From contig WHVD01000077.1 of NCBI GenBank assembly GCA_015178975.1, positions 1-64,000 on the forward strand: DNA of 64,000 bases, read 5' to 3'. This DNA is from Hysterangium stoloniferum. Taxonomy: Eukaryota; Basidiomycota; Agaricomycetes; Hysterangiales; Hysterangiaceae. Of this stretch, positions 35,501-45,102 are shown piece by piece. Both the position numbers and the translations under genes were made by a program. Position 1 is the stretch's first letter. Each line of letters starts with the position of its first letter. The notes under the pieces were generated by a model. The model did no database searches and was not told the origin of the DNA. It saw nothing but the letters and a program-made list of their open reading frames with translations.

Positions 35501-35528
35501 CCCTGTAAAGGGTCGAGTTGTTTACCAC
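32516..35528 (-). pseudogene. Ty3/gypsy gag polyprotein with in-frame stops
   Basis: A minus-strand frame from 35528 to 32516 encodes a Gag: a Ser/Thr-rich N-terminus, a helical region (KEVSVWLSRLNSIMITDSFF), a capsid-type domain (GNAKIWWTTLDHE .. NPMQYIQRRVKLYRFLYGF) and a CCHC knuckle CWICGSAEHFKIDC at about 33140-33099, then an acidic C-terminal tail. Lesions are a TGA at 35082-35084, a 1-nt shift near 34830, stops near 34622 and 34325, and two TGAs at 33209-33211 and 33200-33202, both replacing probable CGA (Arg). No protease, RT or integrase follows; the frame ends at 32516 and copia LTR pieces lie beyond. Confidence 0.85.
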
Positions 35529-36250
35529 TCAATGTACAATTGTTATCGACTAACGATAGTACAAAATTCAATCGACTAGTAGTTAAGATGTAGATTACGA
35601 TCGACCTTTAAGGTACGATCGGCAGATAATTACAAGGACGGATCGACCTTATGGTACGATTCGATTGTCTAGCTAGTTGGGCTGAAGGCCGAATAGACAA
35701 CTAGCTCTGGATGGTAATGCACTAGCTCTGGATGGTATTGCACTACATGTGGAATGGCGGTAAAGGACTAGAAAGTATATAGCGTGTGAAAGAGAGAGAA
35801 TATCCTAAGAAAGTTAGTTACGATGGATATTCTTACCGTGCTAGTCAAGAGCTTGAAGTTGAGTCGAATAGTAATAATGGACTTCGACTGTTTCAGTGCG
35901 AAGTGTAATTACTATAACTCAATGAAGAGAGATAGAGTAGAGGTTTGTTTGAGACAAGACCCCAAACCAGTACTTGCGTGTGCAGGTGATGGTTGTCGGG
36001 GTTGAAAAGTGTCTGAGTTTAGTCGTGTGACTACTACTGTGACATATGCATACTTCTTGTGGGCGCTCTCGCCCACAAGCATACATGGGCTCTCGAACTA
36101 ATAAAGCGTATTTATGAGTGATAAAGAGAGAATAAAAAATATAAAACAAAATGAAATAATTGTATTATAAAGCAGCTTAAGGTCTAGGCTTGGAGCCTTT
36201 AGTCGCGCCTCCTATATGACCTATCCTTCACAACCAGGCTTACAGCTAGA
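35529..36250 (-). other. Probable leader/LTR region upstream of the gag
   Basis: There is no coding signal. It contains two near-repeats of GATCGACCTTTAAGGTACGAT (35600-35665) and two copies of TAGCTCTGGATGGTAWTGCAC (35703-35744). The part at 36000-36190 resembles 62160-62395, which lies inside another element. LTR ends could not be placed. Confidence 0.4.
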
Positions 36251-36699
36251 GATGTTATTGGAGTCTTATCAAACTTGAACATCTAATACCCATGTGATTT
36301 CTTCTTGGCCTGGGAAGTCATAGCTGTTACACAAATTAATTATTTTTTTAATTATGAATTAGCATGTTATTCTTGTACATGAATCAGGTTAATGTTGACC
36401 AGCACAGCATGAACTGAGTTGAAAAACATATCACATCTTACTATCAACCATCCAGCTTCCTTGCCTCCCCAGCTTACACTATACAATCTGGGCATGTCAT
36501 TTTTTTCAAAGCTACACCCTTTTGCTGCTAGTAAATGGAGAAGTAATAGTTCTGATGGTAGTGACCACAAAGAGCAGACATGTGGATGGTCCAGATAATG
36601 AAGATAAAGGAGCTTCTCCTAGGGCCTGGCTATCCAGAGGATCTGCATTTCAAGGCAGAATTGGCTATTTGATACAAAATGTGAGGTAGACATCTAGAT

Positions 36700-37245
36700 T
36701 GTTAATATCTGAGCCTAAAGGAGTTGGGGAAGTCCTAGTTGGGGGGCTGCTGATGAGATCTAAGGAAACCAGGGGGCCAATGACAGGAATTGTACTAGTC
36801 AGGAGGTCCAACTCTATAGAACAAGTGGAGCTTGGCTTTAACTTACATATGTGTTGCACCCTCACACAAACTGTTAAAGTGCTCCAGTATTTCAATGGGG
36901 CAGATTGTATGATATAAACTACAAGTAACACTTAGCTCACTCAACTGGAGGGCCAATATACTAAAGTGTCATGAGGTATAATAGCTGCAGCATGCTGACA
37001 ACTATGATAAAAGCAGAATATGAGGGATAATTGAAGGGAGAGATTAGGAGGAGATTCCTTAAATCGAAAGGAGTTAATATAAGTCAATTTTTGAACTGGA
37101 GAACTTGTAAAATAAACGAAGAGTATTTATACTAAGTAAACACAGAAGGTTGGGGTCCAATCAAGGAAGTGGAGGGGTGAACAGGTCAAAAGAAGCATGG
37201 GGAAGGGTAACAGATCAAACTAAAACTAAGAACAAGTGATGAAAG
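36700..37245 (-). mobile_element. LTR of family 3, truncated
   Basis: It starts (plus reading) TGTTAATATCTGAGCC and runs parallel to the reverse complement of 41400-41970, including the shared motif variant GGCTTTAACTTACATATGTG at 36834. The match fades at about 37245, so the other LTR end is missing. Confidence 0.65.
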
Positions 37246-38479
37246 TCTCACAAGATTAGATCATCAGCCTCAGAAGATTTCATCACACAGATGTACCTTG
37301 GAAAGCTCATCTTGACCAAGTGGGCCTGTCATGTAACAGGTAGATTTGATATCAATTACTCAAGCTGCTAACTAAATTGTCACGCTACAGTCCATTTGTT
37401 TGGTTTTTATTCTCTCATCAGACAGAGTCAATTGTTATGATGCATGTATTCAACATACGAACATTACCAGGTATCTGAGCTATTAATGTTTGATACATGT
37501 AGTTAGGATACCTGTTTGTGAATGGACAGTAAAGATTCAAAATGCATATCATTTCTTAGCTAAAATTAATCTGAGACAATCGTAACAATCATGCACAGCC
37601 ACACTATATTTCGATCATGTGCAGTTATTATGTAGCAACCGTAGTTTGTACACAGTAATGCGCAGTTGCGCAGCACCATGCCTATGTATTTAAACAGCTG
37701 AGCTGCATCACAAAAATATAGCCTTTTGAACCCCCTAAACTAGACAACTTTGTCACATTTGCATTTGTGCATCTTATTCCACCTGTTCCAGGTTTACAGG
37801 ATATTACCTTTCTCAGGTTAACAAGAATCACCCTTATTACTAACGTGACTTATCTTAGTTACACACTCCGAACAAAAGCTATTCGTTCGTTTTCCGATAT
37901 TTCATTTTATCTTTAACTACTATTAAACAAGAACCCTAAACTAATAGTCTATTGACACACTCAGCCCTTTCATATATAACAAGTTGATGTCTTTAAGTTA
38001 CTGCTAAGTACCTAAAGACTCTCAGCCTAAGAGATACATCACAGGGCCACAGCAAGTGTGTTTGGTTGCTTTGAAGTTTTTGACCAACTTGAGGTTCCCC
38101 TGAGCAGGATGGACATGCATGAGGATAATAATAATGCACTATACAAAGTGGGAAGATTAGTTTGCAACCAAACATCGCGAAGTTAGGAGGCAATACTTAC
38201 CGCACATCATCTTGGACAACTCCCAAATGAGAAACCTCTGTCAGGCATTGCTCTGGCACATCTATTATCTGAGAGGATCTTATTGATAATGGAATAAGTT
38301 TGTGGCAAAGGTATGGTAACTGTAAAATGGTGCAGTCTCCCCTTGAACAACTGAAAAAATGAACCAGCCAGAGTCACATACTTATCCAGGAGAAAATATC
38401 ATCTATGCACACAAACAAATGCAGTTATTACACCTAAACACATTTATTTAACTTGATACTTACCTTTGATAGAATTTGA
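37246..38479. other. Stretch without a supported gene
   Basis: No open frame longer than about 65 codons and no clear repeat. A local palindrome ATGCGCAGTTGCGCAG-like segment lies near 37660. The sequence is probably decayed transposon DNA. Confidence 0.35.
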
Positions 38480-38850
38480 TAACTTGTCATTTGACAAGTA
38501 TTCACTCATTTGTTTATTATGTCCTCATTTCACAATCCTCTCCCTAATCCATCTTATTCTGGTCCTAGTTTGTAGTACAATAACCAAAGAATGTATATTA
38601 GTTCTGCACCTTTGTACTTACACCTTAGATCTGATATCAACTTAGTTTGTTACATACTCCTATTCTCTATTGTATGCTCAATATATGGAACTCTTCAGAA
38701 CTCCGACTGAAAAATTAAGGACACTTGAGCATTTGCATAGGGGCACAGCACATAAGCTGAAGCCAACACCCTGACCACTATGGGAAAATATTCAAGTCCC
38801 AGATCTTTTCCAATAGTTCCCAGAGTAAGTTCCCAACTCAGCACTTAACA
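38480..38850 (+). mobile_element. LTR of family 1, 5' truncated
   Basis: It matches 20864-21067 and continues through the reverse complement of the 15903-16150 part, with the shared motif in reverse at 38742-38764, ending ..CTCAGCACTTAACA at 38850. The first ~130 bp of the LTR are missing. Confidence 0.7.
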
Positions 38851-39264
38851 GTGTCTCAAAATGACACAATAATTATGTTTTAGTTTGAATCTCCTTTTAA
38901 ATATATTATTATATGTATACTAGTAGCATAGTCCAGAAAATCTCTCAGAAAAATCTTTAATGCTGAGAGTAAGTGTTCAAATTATATTTCTATTTGTATT
39001 ACTTATCAGATATTACAAAATATACCAAAAGCTTTAATGCTGAGATACTGAGTTGTTATCAGCTGGAATGCAAACTATGTATGATGGGAACTCAGAGCTC
39101 CACCACCATGATTGCTGTGGTGAGAGCTGTGGTGTGGACTATTATGAGAACTATAATGGGAACTCAGAGGTCCACCACCAAAACTATAATGAGAACTGGG
39201 AGGGCCACTGCTAGCATAGTTACTGTGATGAGAGTTATTATGAATTGAGGGATGTGAAGCAGGA

Positions 39265-39845
39265 TGTTAAGGTGCATGTTCAGGCTTATCAAATGGTTTC
39301 CAGAGAAACCCACGGATGCTGGTAGGATGTGGCTTCAGCTTATAGGCTGCACCCTCACAAGATTGTCATGTCCAATTTCAGACTGGTGGTCAGGAGACCT
39401 GGGGAGTCTGGGTTGGTCAAGTGGTCAAGTAGTCGATGGTTGGGAGGTCAGGTAGTTGGTTGGTTGAGAGGTCGAGTCAGGGAGCCCATGGAGGTTGATG
39501 AGTTGGATAGTGAGTCAGAATGGCCCACAGGCCCTGATATGACAATGACAATGTTGTTTTGCAGAGATGAGATAGGATTTATATAAAGTGGGATATGTGT
39601 TAAGTAACTGGGGAGAATCTTAGTTGATTTTCTGACTGGATTGTATGTACAAAACATTCTAGACTATATAGACTTTGGAATGTATGCTATACCAAATCCA
39701 GTAATAATGAAAGACAAAACAGGAAAGCATAAAATGGGAAGTGTAAACACCAATCCTGGTGTTGGGGATGGAACAGAACAGAGTGGAGAAAGAAAGTTGA
39801 CAGGTCATAAGACCATAACAGGAATGGGGCTCAGTTAGAGAGCTG
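39265..39845 (-). mobile_element. LTR of family 3, 3' part
   Basis: It starts TGTTAAGGTGCATGTTC and is the inverted counterpart of 23940-24538, with the motif GGCTTCAGCTTATAGGCTGC at 39331. Its other half is probably the 40930-41226 segment, separated by later insertions. Confidence 0.6.
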
Positions 39846-40324
39846 ACAGATTGGCTGGGCAGAGTCTGGTAACAGGTGCATCAGACAGAGTCAGGGATAG
39901 ACAGGTTTGTCATGTGCAGGTCCCGGTGGGTATTCTGAAATGACTGATACTTGAGACAGAGAGTCGGGCATAGACAGATATGAGGTCTGGGTCCTGGGAG
40001 GTTGTCCAGTGCACTGAAACTTGGTGCATATAGAGAGTCAGGTGCATATAGGATGTGGTCCAGGGTCTGGCAGGTTTTCTAAAGAGGGGTCTGCTCAAAA
40101 ACACTACCAGCAGGACTTGGGGAAACCAGGAGAGGCCATGACAGACTTGCTGGAGTCTGCACAGTTGTAATATGGTCAGAAAGTGTCGTTAATGGAGATC
40201 CTATAAATTGTTGTTCGGTGGTATAGAGGTTAAGCTTTCTAACAGCCTCTCATATTTCAACTAAAGGATGCCAGTAGGTGATTGCAAAATGATAAACAGT
40301 TTGCAAGTTCAAGTTTGAATATAG

Positions 40325-41226
40325 TGTTAAGATCTGAGGTCTAAAAGCTAAAGTGGAACAATGTTAGGGGTCCATAAGGTTAGTTACACAACTGGGAGAT
40401 CCAGTCCTACAAGACAAGTGGAGCTTGGCTTCAACTTGTGTGTTGTGCCATTGTATGAACTGTCAGTTTTCTCTGGTATTTTGAAACAAGCAAATAGTAT
40501 GACTAAAACTGGAATTGAGACTTAGCTTAATCACCCAGGGAGCTGAAATACTAAGAGTCAAAGAGGGTCTTGACTTGCTGAGGACTTCTTAAAGGGAGTG
40601 TAAATAGAGAGGAGGGAATCTAAGTCAATATTTGAACTGAAGAAAAATAGAATACAAGATGAGATTCTTATACTAAGTATGCTGCTCATGGACATACAAA
40701 AACTAAATGCAATGTAACAGGAGTATTCTAAAAGGTTTGAGGTGGCAAATATTGTCTACATGTAGAATGGATGTAGGAGAGCATCAGGATGGCGGTAGAA
40801 CAGAATGCCCAAAAGAGTAATCTATAATAAACCAAGTATTGGGGTGCCACAGGTGGTGACACTGCAGTCAAGGATACTGATGTTGGGGTGCCAGAGGGTT
40901 GCCAGCGTAAGAACAAGTTGCAGAGACCAAAAAGGTAAGGATCCTAACAAAGGTAAATGGAAGCATGGTTGATTGAAAATGGAGATTTGATATTAACAGA
41001 ACAAAGGAAATTGGGAAAATGGAACAGGAGACCAAGAAAAGAAATACAAGACAACAGAAAAAAGGCAAATACTCTGAGGTGGCAAATGATGTGGTGAAGT
41101 GATGCAAGGAATAATGGGATGTAGTGGCCAGAAAGTGAAGTCATTAAGTGGGTGTGTTGTCAGTACATTGTCATCAGACACATTGCTACATATCAGGAAC
41201 ACCAATGTCAGAAGATCATGGAGCTG
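40325..41226 (-). mobile_element. LTR sequence of family 3, composite
   Basis: It starts TGTTAAGATCTGAGG. The 40325-40700 part resembles 36700-37150 (same strand) and the 40930-41226 part is the inverted counterpart of 23520-23770. The motif variant GGCTTCAACTTGTGTGTTG is at 40427. It ends where a plus-strand LTR of the same family begins. Confidence 0.55.
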
Positions 41227-41227
41227 G

Positions 41228-41970
41228 TGTTAGGATCCACACCTTTTGGACCTCCAACAATTGATTTGGCCAAGTGACATTCTTTGGCTTCCTGACATTG
41301 GCACCCCTGCACATGGTACTACCACTCATGGCTCTCCGATACTTGTCATCCTGTCCTGCTATCCTATCCTGTATTCAATCCCGACAGTCTTCTGTCCCTG
41401 TCATACCTCCATCCTCATTTCCTGCTACCTCACTCCTCTAATATGTTGCTTCATCATCTGTACTTAGTTTTAGATTGATCTGTTACCCTTCCCCATGCTT
41501 CTTTTGACCTGTTTGCCCCTCCACTTCCTTGATCAGACCCCCGACCTTCCACATTACTTAGTATACATAAATAACTTTCAAGTATTCTACAAGTTGCTTA
41601 ATTTGAAAATCAACTTATATTAGCCCCTTTTGATTTAGGGAACTCCTCATAATTCCTTCCTTCAGTTGTCAGAATGCCACAACTATCATACCCTACAATA
41701 CCTTTGTGCATCAGCCCCCCAGTTGAGTGAATTAGGTGTTGTTTTTAGCTCATATCATACTATCTGCTCTGTTTTAAATATCAGAGCACCCTAACAGTTT
41801 GTGCAAGGGCACAACACATATCTGTAAGTTGAAGCCAAGCTCCACTCATCTTATAGAGTCAGACCTCCTGACTAGTATTATTCCTATTGTTGGCCCCCCA
41901 ATTACTTCATATCTCATCAGTGGCCCCCTGACTAGGACTTCCCCGACCTCCTTAGGCTTAGATCTTAACA
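41228..41970 (+). mobile_element. LTR of family 3 (TGTTAGGATCC..ATCTTAACA), about 743 bp
   Basis: It starts TGTTAGGATCCACACC and ends TTAGATCTTAACA. CTGACATTGGCAC near 41294 matches the start region of 23483-24538. It carries the reverse of the shared motif at 41807-41837 (AAGTTGAAGCCAAGC). It is head to head with the minus-strand LTR immediately to its left, forming a large palindrome centred near 41227. Confidence 0.6.
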
Positions 41971-42360
41971 GCTGGCATTCATTGCTTGACTAACACCTAT
42001 TCCAACTCTAAAATCAATTGTGATTTGAATTGTATTGTCAACAGTGTTCAGGTTGGCTCAGGTACAATCACATGTACAGTTTTATGTTGATGCTTCAAGA
42101 GAAACAAGTTAAAGAAGAATGAAAATACTATTCCAAGACAATATGCTGCTGATGTAGTGTATAAAGACATTATTATTGACCCATAAGTATTCAAGCCCAA
42201 TTGCAAAGAGAGACTGACTCATGTACAGTACATACATATGTCTTTTATTCAATGATTTCAAAATATATATAAAAGTATAGAATTCTAAATAATTAATAAA
42301 ATTTAATCACTTTAAAATAAGTTTCTCTGAGTTACATCACATGCCCTAATAAATCCTGAA

Positions 42361-42411
42361 TTGTTGATACAGAGTAAAGTTGTGGAGTGGTGGGGACTTG
42401 CCCCCCACAGG
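42361..42411 (+). repeat. Interspersed repeat end with GC-rich hairpin
   Basis: TTGTTGATACAGAGTAAAGT is followed by a GTGGGGAC..CCCCCCAC hairpin. Near-copies occur at 44986-45041 (plus) and 22684-22736 (minus). All lack coding capacity. A MITE terminus or a Helitron 3' hairpin is possible; neither was proven. Confidence 0.5.
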
Positions 42412-42449
42412 TCACAGCCTTGTAAGACTCCAATAACATCTCTAGCTTA

Positions 42450-42840
42450 GTCACTAATCCATTCTATTATAGCAATTCTGCCATGGATTGTCCTGTGGGA
42501 TACAAAAATTGGCAATTCTACAACCCTGTTACAAAGAAGTTTATCATCTCTGAATGATTTGTGTTTGATAAACACCACCCCTGGCCCATCTACCACCAGA
42601 CCAATGCCTAACACCAGCCCCATGCCAAGCAAAGCAGAATCTGATATTTCTGCACCTTCTGCTGATATTCTTGCACATCCTGCTAATATTCTGGTCCCTC
42701 TTAAACCACCTTTGCATCCTCCTGGTGTTGAAGAACCCATTAAATTACCTCCTGCACCTGCACCACAACCAATGTCCATGACACCATCAAACTGTCTCCC
42801 TCCAGCCATCAGCTGGGTACCACATGGTCCATCATAGGCA
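42450..42840 (+). pseudogene. Ty1/copia pol fragment (integrase C-terminal region and linker)
   Basis: The plus frame reads PVGYKNWQFYNPVTKKFIIS, E, TGA, FVFDKHHPW, the conserved copia segment after the integrase core, followed by a Pro-rich linker (APAPQPMSMTPS). The TGA at 42555-42557 sits at the usual Arg position. RT and RNase H do not follow. Confidence 0.7.
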
Positions 42841-43137
42841 TCATTGCTGAACTGGATGAGGCAGACAACATACAATTCTCATCCTGATCTGGCATTGGAA
42901 TTGTGCTCTTTTTAATCAGCTGCTTGGCCTTGAAAATAATGTCCTCCAGTCATCCATGCTTGTAGTAAAACCAGCTAATCTCCAATGCCACTCCACTGAG
43001 GGGAATCTCTAAAGCCTGATGCATGAAGCCACATGAGAGCATATAGGCTTTTTCACTGTACAGTCCTAGTTCTTCTGTCTTGTGATGTATGTGCATGCCT
43101 AAATTAGGTACTTAAAAGGTCTACGTTATTTACTCAA
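42841..43137. other. Stretch without a supported gene
   Basis: A minus-strand open segment (near 43080-42860) reads through in pieces but shows no motif. No gene is called. Confidence 0.35.
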
Positions 43138-43140
43138 CGT

Positions 43141-43442
43141 ACCAGTATCGTCATCCCAAATGCCCAGACGTCATTTTTCTGTTAGGTGTTCCGTTGCGAA
43201 GCAGCTTGGGGCCATCCAGCGCAATAAGCCATTGGAGGACGTGGGTAGTCCTATCACGGTAATATCACTCACAAGCCTGGATAGTCCGAAATCTGTCAAA
43301 CAAGGGACACCTTCATCGGAAACTAAGACATTGCTCTGAAAGATATTCAGCCCAAATAATTAAATGCAGCATCAGTAACATACTGCACGAATATCTCCGC
43401 GAACGATGAGAGGACTATGACCATGTAAAAATATAAGAGCGC
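43141..43442 (-). pseudogene. Protein kinase fragment (catalytic loop to subdomain IX)
   Basis: The minus strand reads ALIFLHGHSPLIVRGDIRA, a 48-nt intron (43336-43383), then SNVLVSDEGVPCLTDFGLSR, LLRWMAP and, after two 1-nt shifts, LLRNGTPNR and NDVWAFGMTIL. This covers the catalytic loop, DFG, the activation segment, the APE position and subdomain IX of a TKL-like Agaricomycete kinase. The HRD-equivalent His is changed (VRGD). The N-lobe and C-terminal end were not found. The frameshifts make it a pseudogene. Confidence 0.8.
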
Positions 43443-43479
43443 TAGATATCCCCCTTATCTATCGATTAAGGCATCAATA

Positions 43480-44088
43480 TTAGCCATTCCCGTCGCAATA
43501 ACTTTCATACGAACGAGAGGAATTGTATCTATTTTTGAACACCAAATTGGCATCCCCACTTGACATATCTGGATAATTACGTCCTAGGATATGTCCCTGT
43601 TTTTCTGCCTGTTGGTTTCTACCAACAACCTTCTTTGCGTCGAACACCTGGAGCCTCAGCTTTTCTGCCTCTCGGTCTCTACCCAGGGCCTTGTCAAGGG
43701 AGACCAAATTGACCCTGGCATTCAGGACCTCTGGATGTCTAGGTCCTAGGAAACGTTCCTTATATTCCACCACGTGGACTGCCAGCCTTTCTGCATCTAG
43801 ATATCTACCCAACTTGCTGTACGTGAGAGCCAAATCGAGCTTGGCATCCAGAGTCTCTAGATGCATAGGCCCTAAGAGACGCTCCCTGATCTCCGCCAAA
43901 TGGACCCCCAGCTTTTCTGCCCCTCGGTGCCCATCACCTGGATCTCCAGCATATCTACAGCGGATATTAGACCGCTTTCCGTTTGACAAAGTAGATAACA
44001 GGACCTCACTCGTTAGTAAGACATGATGGGGGTGGCAGGGTTTTCGGAGAGTCTCAGGAATTTCCTGAATTTGTACGAGTTCTGGCAA
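43480..44088 (-). pseudogene. TPR (kinesin light chain-like) repeat fragment
   Basis: Consecutive ~42-residue units are visible: ERLLGPMHLETLDAKLDLAL .. TYSKLGRYLDAERL, ERFLGPRHPEVLNARVNLVS .. GRDREAEKL, and a weaker third. This is the TPR type seen in fungal NB-ARC/TPR and related signalling proteins. It lies upstream, in the same sense, of the kinase fragment, so the two may come from one gene or gene cluster. It is too short for a complete receptor and the ends are frayed. Confidence 0.65.
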
Positions 44089-44260
44089 TAGTTACGTCGA
44101 CTTTTGTAGACGAACGGTAGATCGCCTTCCGTTTGACAGAGTAGATGGCAGGAAGTCACTCGTTAGTAAGACATGATGTGGGCAGCGGGTTTTTCAGAGA
44201 GTCTCAGGAACTTCTTGAATATGTACGAGTTCTGGTGGTAGTTACGTCGACTGTCGTAGT
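43971..44260. repeat. Tandem duplication, 150-bp period
   Basis: Bases 43971-44120 and 44121-44260 are two copies (about 85 percent identical by eye): both contain CTTTCCGTTTGACA / CTTCCGTTTGACA, ACTCGTTAGTAAGACATGAT and GTACGAGTTCTGG. It overlaps the N-terminal end of the TPR frame, so an exon may have been duplicated. Confidence 0.8.
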
Positions 44261-44985
44261 GGACGTTCACACGTGCTTGATGCGCCATTTGTAGCACCCA
44301 AAGAAAAGCGTGTACGGTGCTAATCAGATCACGACGCATACAAAATGTCTGCAACAATTCGACTGAGCCTCCAGATCCTAGACAGCCTACCTCCGTTTTC
44401 ACGACGTTGGTGGCCTGCATGATGTCGTTGTTAACGTAACATAATATTATCAGGTGAAGGAAACCATAATATTGACTGTTTATGGATAGGAGTGAATTGG
44501 GTTCCAATAAAAGGGGGAAAAAGTACACAGATCCACAGTATTATCCGTGGAAGAGGCCCAACGCAATAAGGGGGCAAATTAGCCCGGGGGTGCACATATG
44601 TACACCAGGGCTAATATGCTTATAATGCAGGTGTAATAGGTGCCGGGTACATGGTCAATGCAGCTTGTTCGCACCGATGGTGATGAGCCTCTATGTAGAT
44701 GGCACATGCAAATCTTATATGATAAGCTGTTATGAAACAATGACACTGTTGTAATACAAAGCTATAATAATAATACTCAGTCTCGTCTGTGTTCTACGAT
44801 GGCTAACCTATAGCAATAATACTATAGAAGTATCAGTAATTAGTTATTGTGCATTATTTTGGTGAATATCTACCAACCTCAATCTTATAGAAAGTAAATG
44901 AGAACTGAGGAAAAACCTAACTCAGAGTTACAGCATACAGTGGCTCAAAAAGTAATTAGATCACATGCTCTGACAAATACTTAGA
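44261..44985. other. Stretch without a supported gene
   Basis: A minus-strand frame (44528-44163) overlaps the tandem duplication and has no recognisable domain. From 44937 the sequence TACAGTGGCTCAAAAAGTAA resembles a Tc1-type terminus, just before the hairpin repeat at 44986. Confidence 0.35.
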
Positions 44986-45041
44986 ATTGTTGATACAGAG
45001 AAAAGTTATGGGGTATGTGGGGGGCGTGCCCCCACGGGTTC
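44986..45041 (+). repeat. Interspersed repeat end with GC-rich hairpin (second copy)
   Basis: ATTGTTGATACAGAG followed by the hairpin GTGGGGGGCGTGCCCCCAC. The homology with the 42361 copy extends about 40 bp to the left (ATCACATGCYCT). Confidence 0.5.
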
Positions 45042-45102
45042 GCCCCTTGCCCCTGTCAATAACTAGTAGCGTTATTATATAACATGAGTCCTTCAAAAGG
45101 TA

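Noticed and set aside
32516..36250. Complete gypsy element around the gag
   Set aside because: No protease, RT or integrase coding sequence was found downstream of the gag and no matching LTR pair could be placed.
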